Shown here in pieces: positions 5,282-5,333 of a DNA stretch of 5,333 nucleotides (within the stretch, counting starts at the first letter, position 1; each line of letters starts with the position of its first letter). A model generated the notes under the pieces. That model saw nothing but the letters and a program-made list of their open reading frames with translations, did no database searches and had not been told where the DNA came from. This DNA is from JANNSW01 sp031431235. Its GTDB lineage: Bacteria; Pseudomonadota; Alphaproteobacteria; Rhizobiales; Hyphomicrobiaceae. The DNA lies in contig JANPDA010000135.1 in assembly GCA_031431235.1 (NCBI GenBank), forward strand, positions 1 to 5,333. Direction: 5' to 3'. The translations under genes and the position numbers were made by a program.

Positions 5282-5333
5282 CCCTCCCATTCATTCGATT
5301 CCGGCGAAGCTGGATCAATGAATGGAAAGAGGG
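5282..5333 (+). terminator. Long imperfect hairpin after the RND gene, possible terminator
   Basis: It begins 5 bases after the stop. Outer arms CCCTC (5282-5286) and GAGGG (5329-5333) enclose a 9-bp perfect stem, CCATTCATT (5287-5295) with AATGAATGG (5317-5325), and an inner stem TTCCGGC-GAA-GCTGGA-like around 5300-5314. The only large irregularity is an AAA bulge at 5326-5328. The window ends at the stem, so a following T-tract cannot be seen. It may be a terminator, an mRNA 3'-end stabiliser, or a dispersed palindromic element; its ATTCCGGCGAA core resembles common extragenic palindromes. Confidence 0.6.

Overview
The window is high-GC DNA with GC-rich codon third positions. It carries a tRNA-Arg(ACG) 3' half of alphaproteobacterial type and a long membrane transporter. 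This fits an alphaproteobacterium, perhaps Bradyrhizobium-like, but the assignment is by look and feel and is not proven.

Layout. Positions 1-118 hold no gene I can recognise. Positions 119-195 are a degenerate tRNA-Arg(ACG): the anticodon arm, T arm and 3' CCA end are readable, but the 5' half no longer folds. That is the usual footprint of a mobile element or genomic island that used the tRNA 3' end as its attachment site. Positions 196-866 have no convincing gene. They contain three tandem 11-bp units, several small dyads and an AT-rich stretch (about 35% GC over 711-850) with spaced A-tracts. Positions 867-1675, minus strand, hold a predicted exported, mainly helical protein of unknown function (1001-1675). 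A possible 45-codon ORF (867-1004) overlaps its stop by ATGA. Positions 1676-2175 are a 500-bp divergent intergenic region with several dyads, including two of the form GACA-N4-TGTC. Positions 2176-5277, plus strand, encode a full-length RND permease of the heavy-metal-efflux (CusA/CzcA) type. Positions 5282-5333 form a long imperfect hairpin that reaches the window edge.

How the parts may work together. The exported protein and the RND pump are transcribed away from each other from a shared control region, so they may be co-regulated and act in the same envelope process; this is inference. No periplasmic adaptor, outer-membrane channel or regulator is encoded in the window. The pump keeps the overall fold and most signature segments of its subfamily, but its TM4 proton-relay segment is altered and its Cu(I) methionine triad appears absent. 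Substrate and energetics therefore cannot be read from homology alone.
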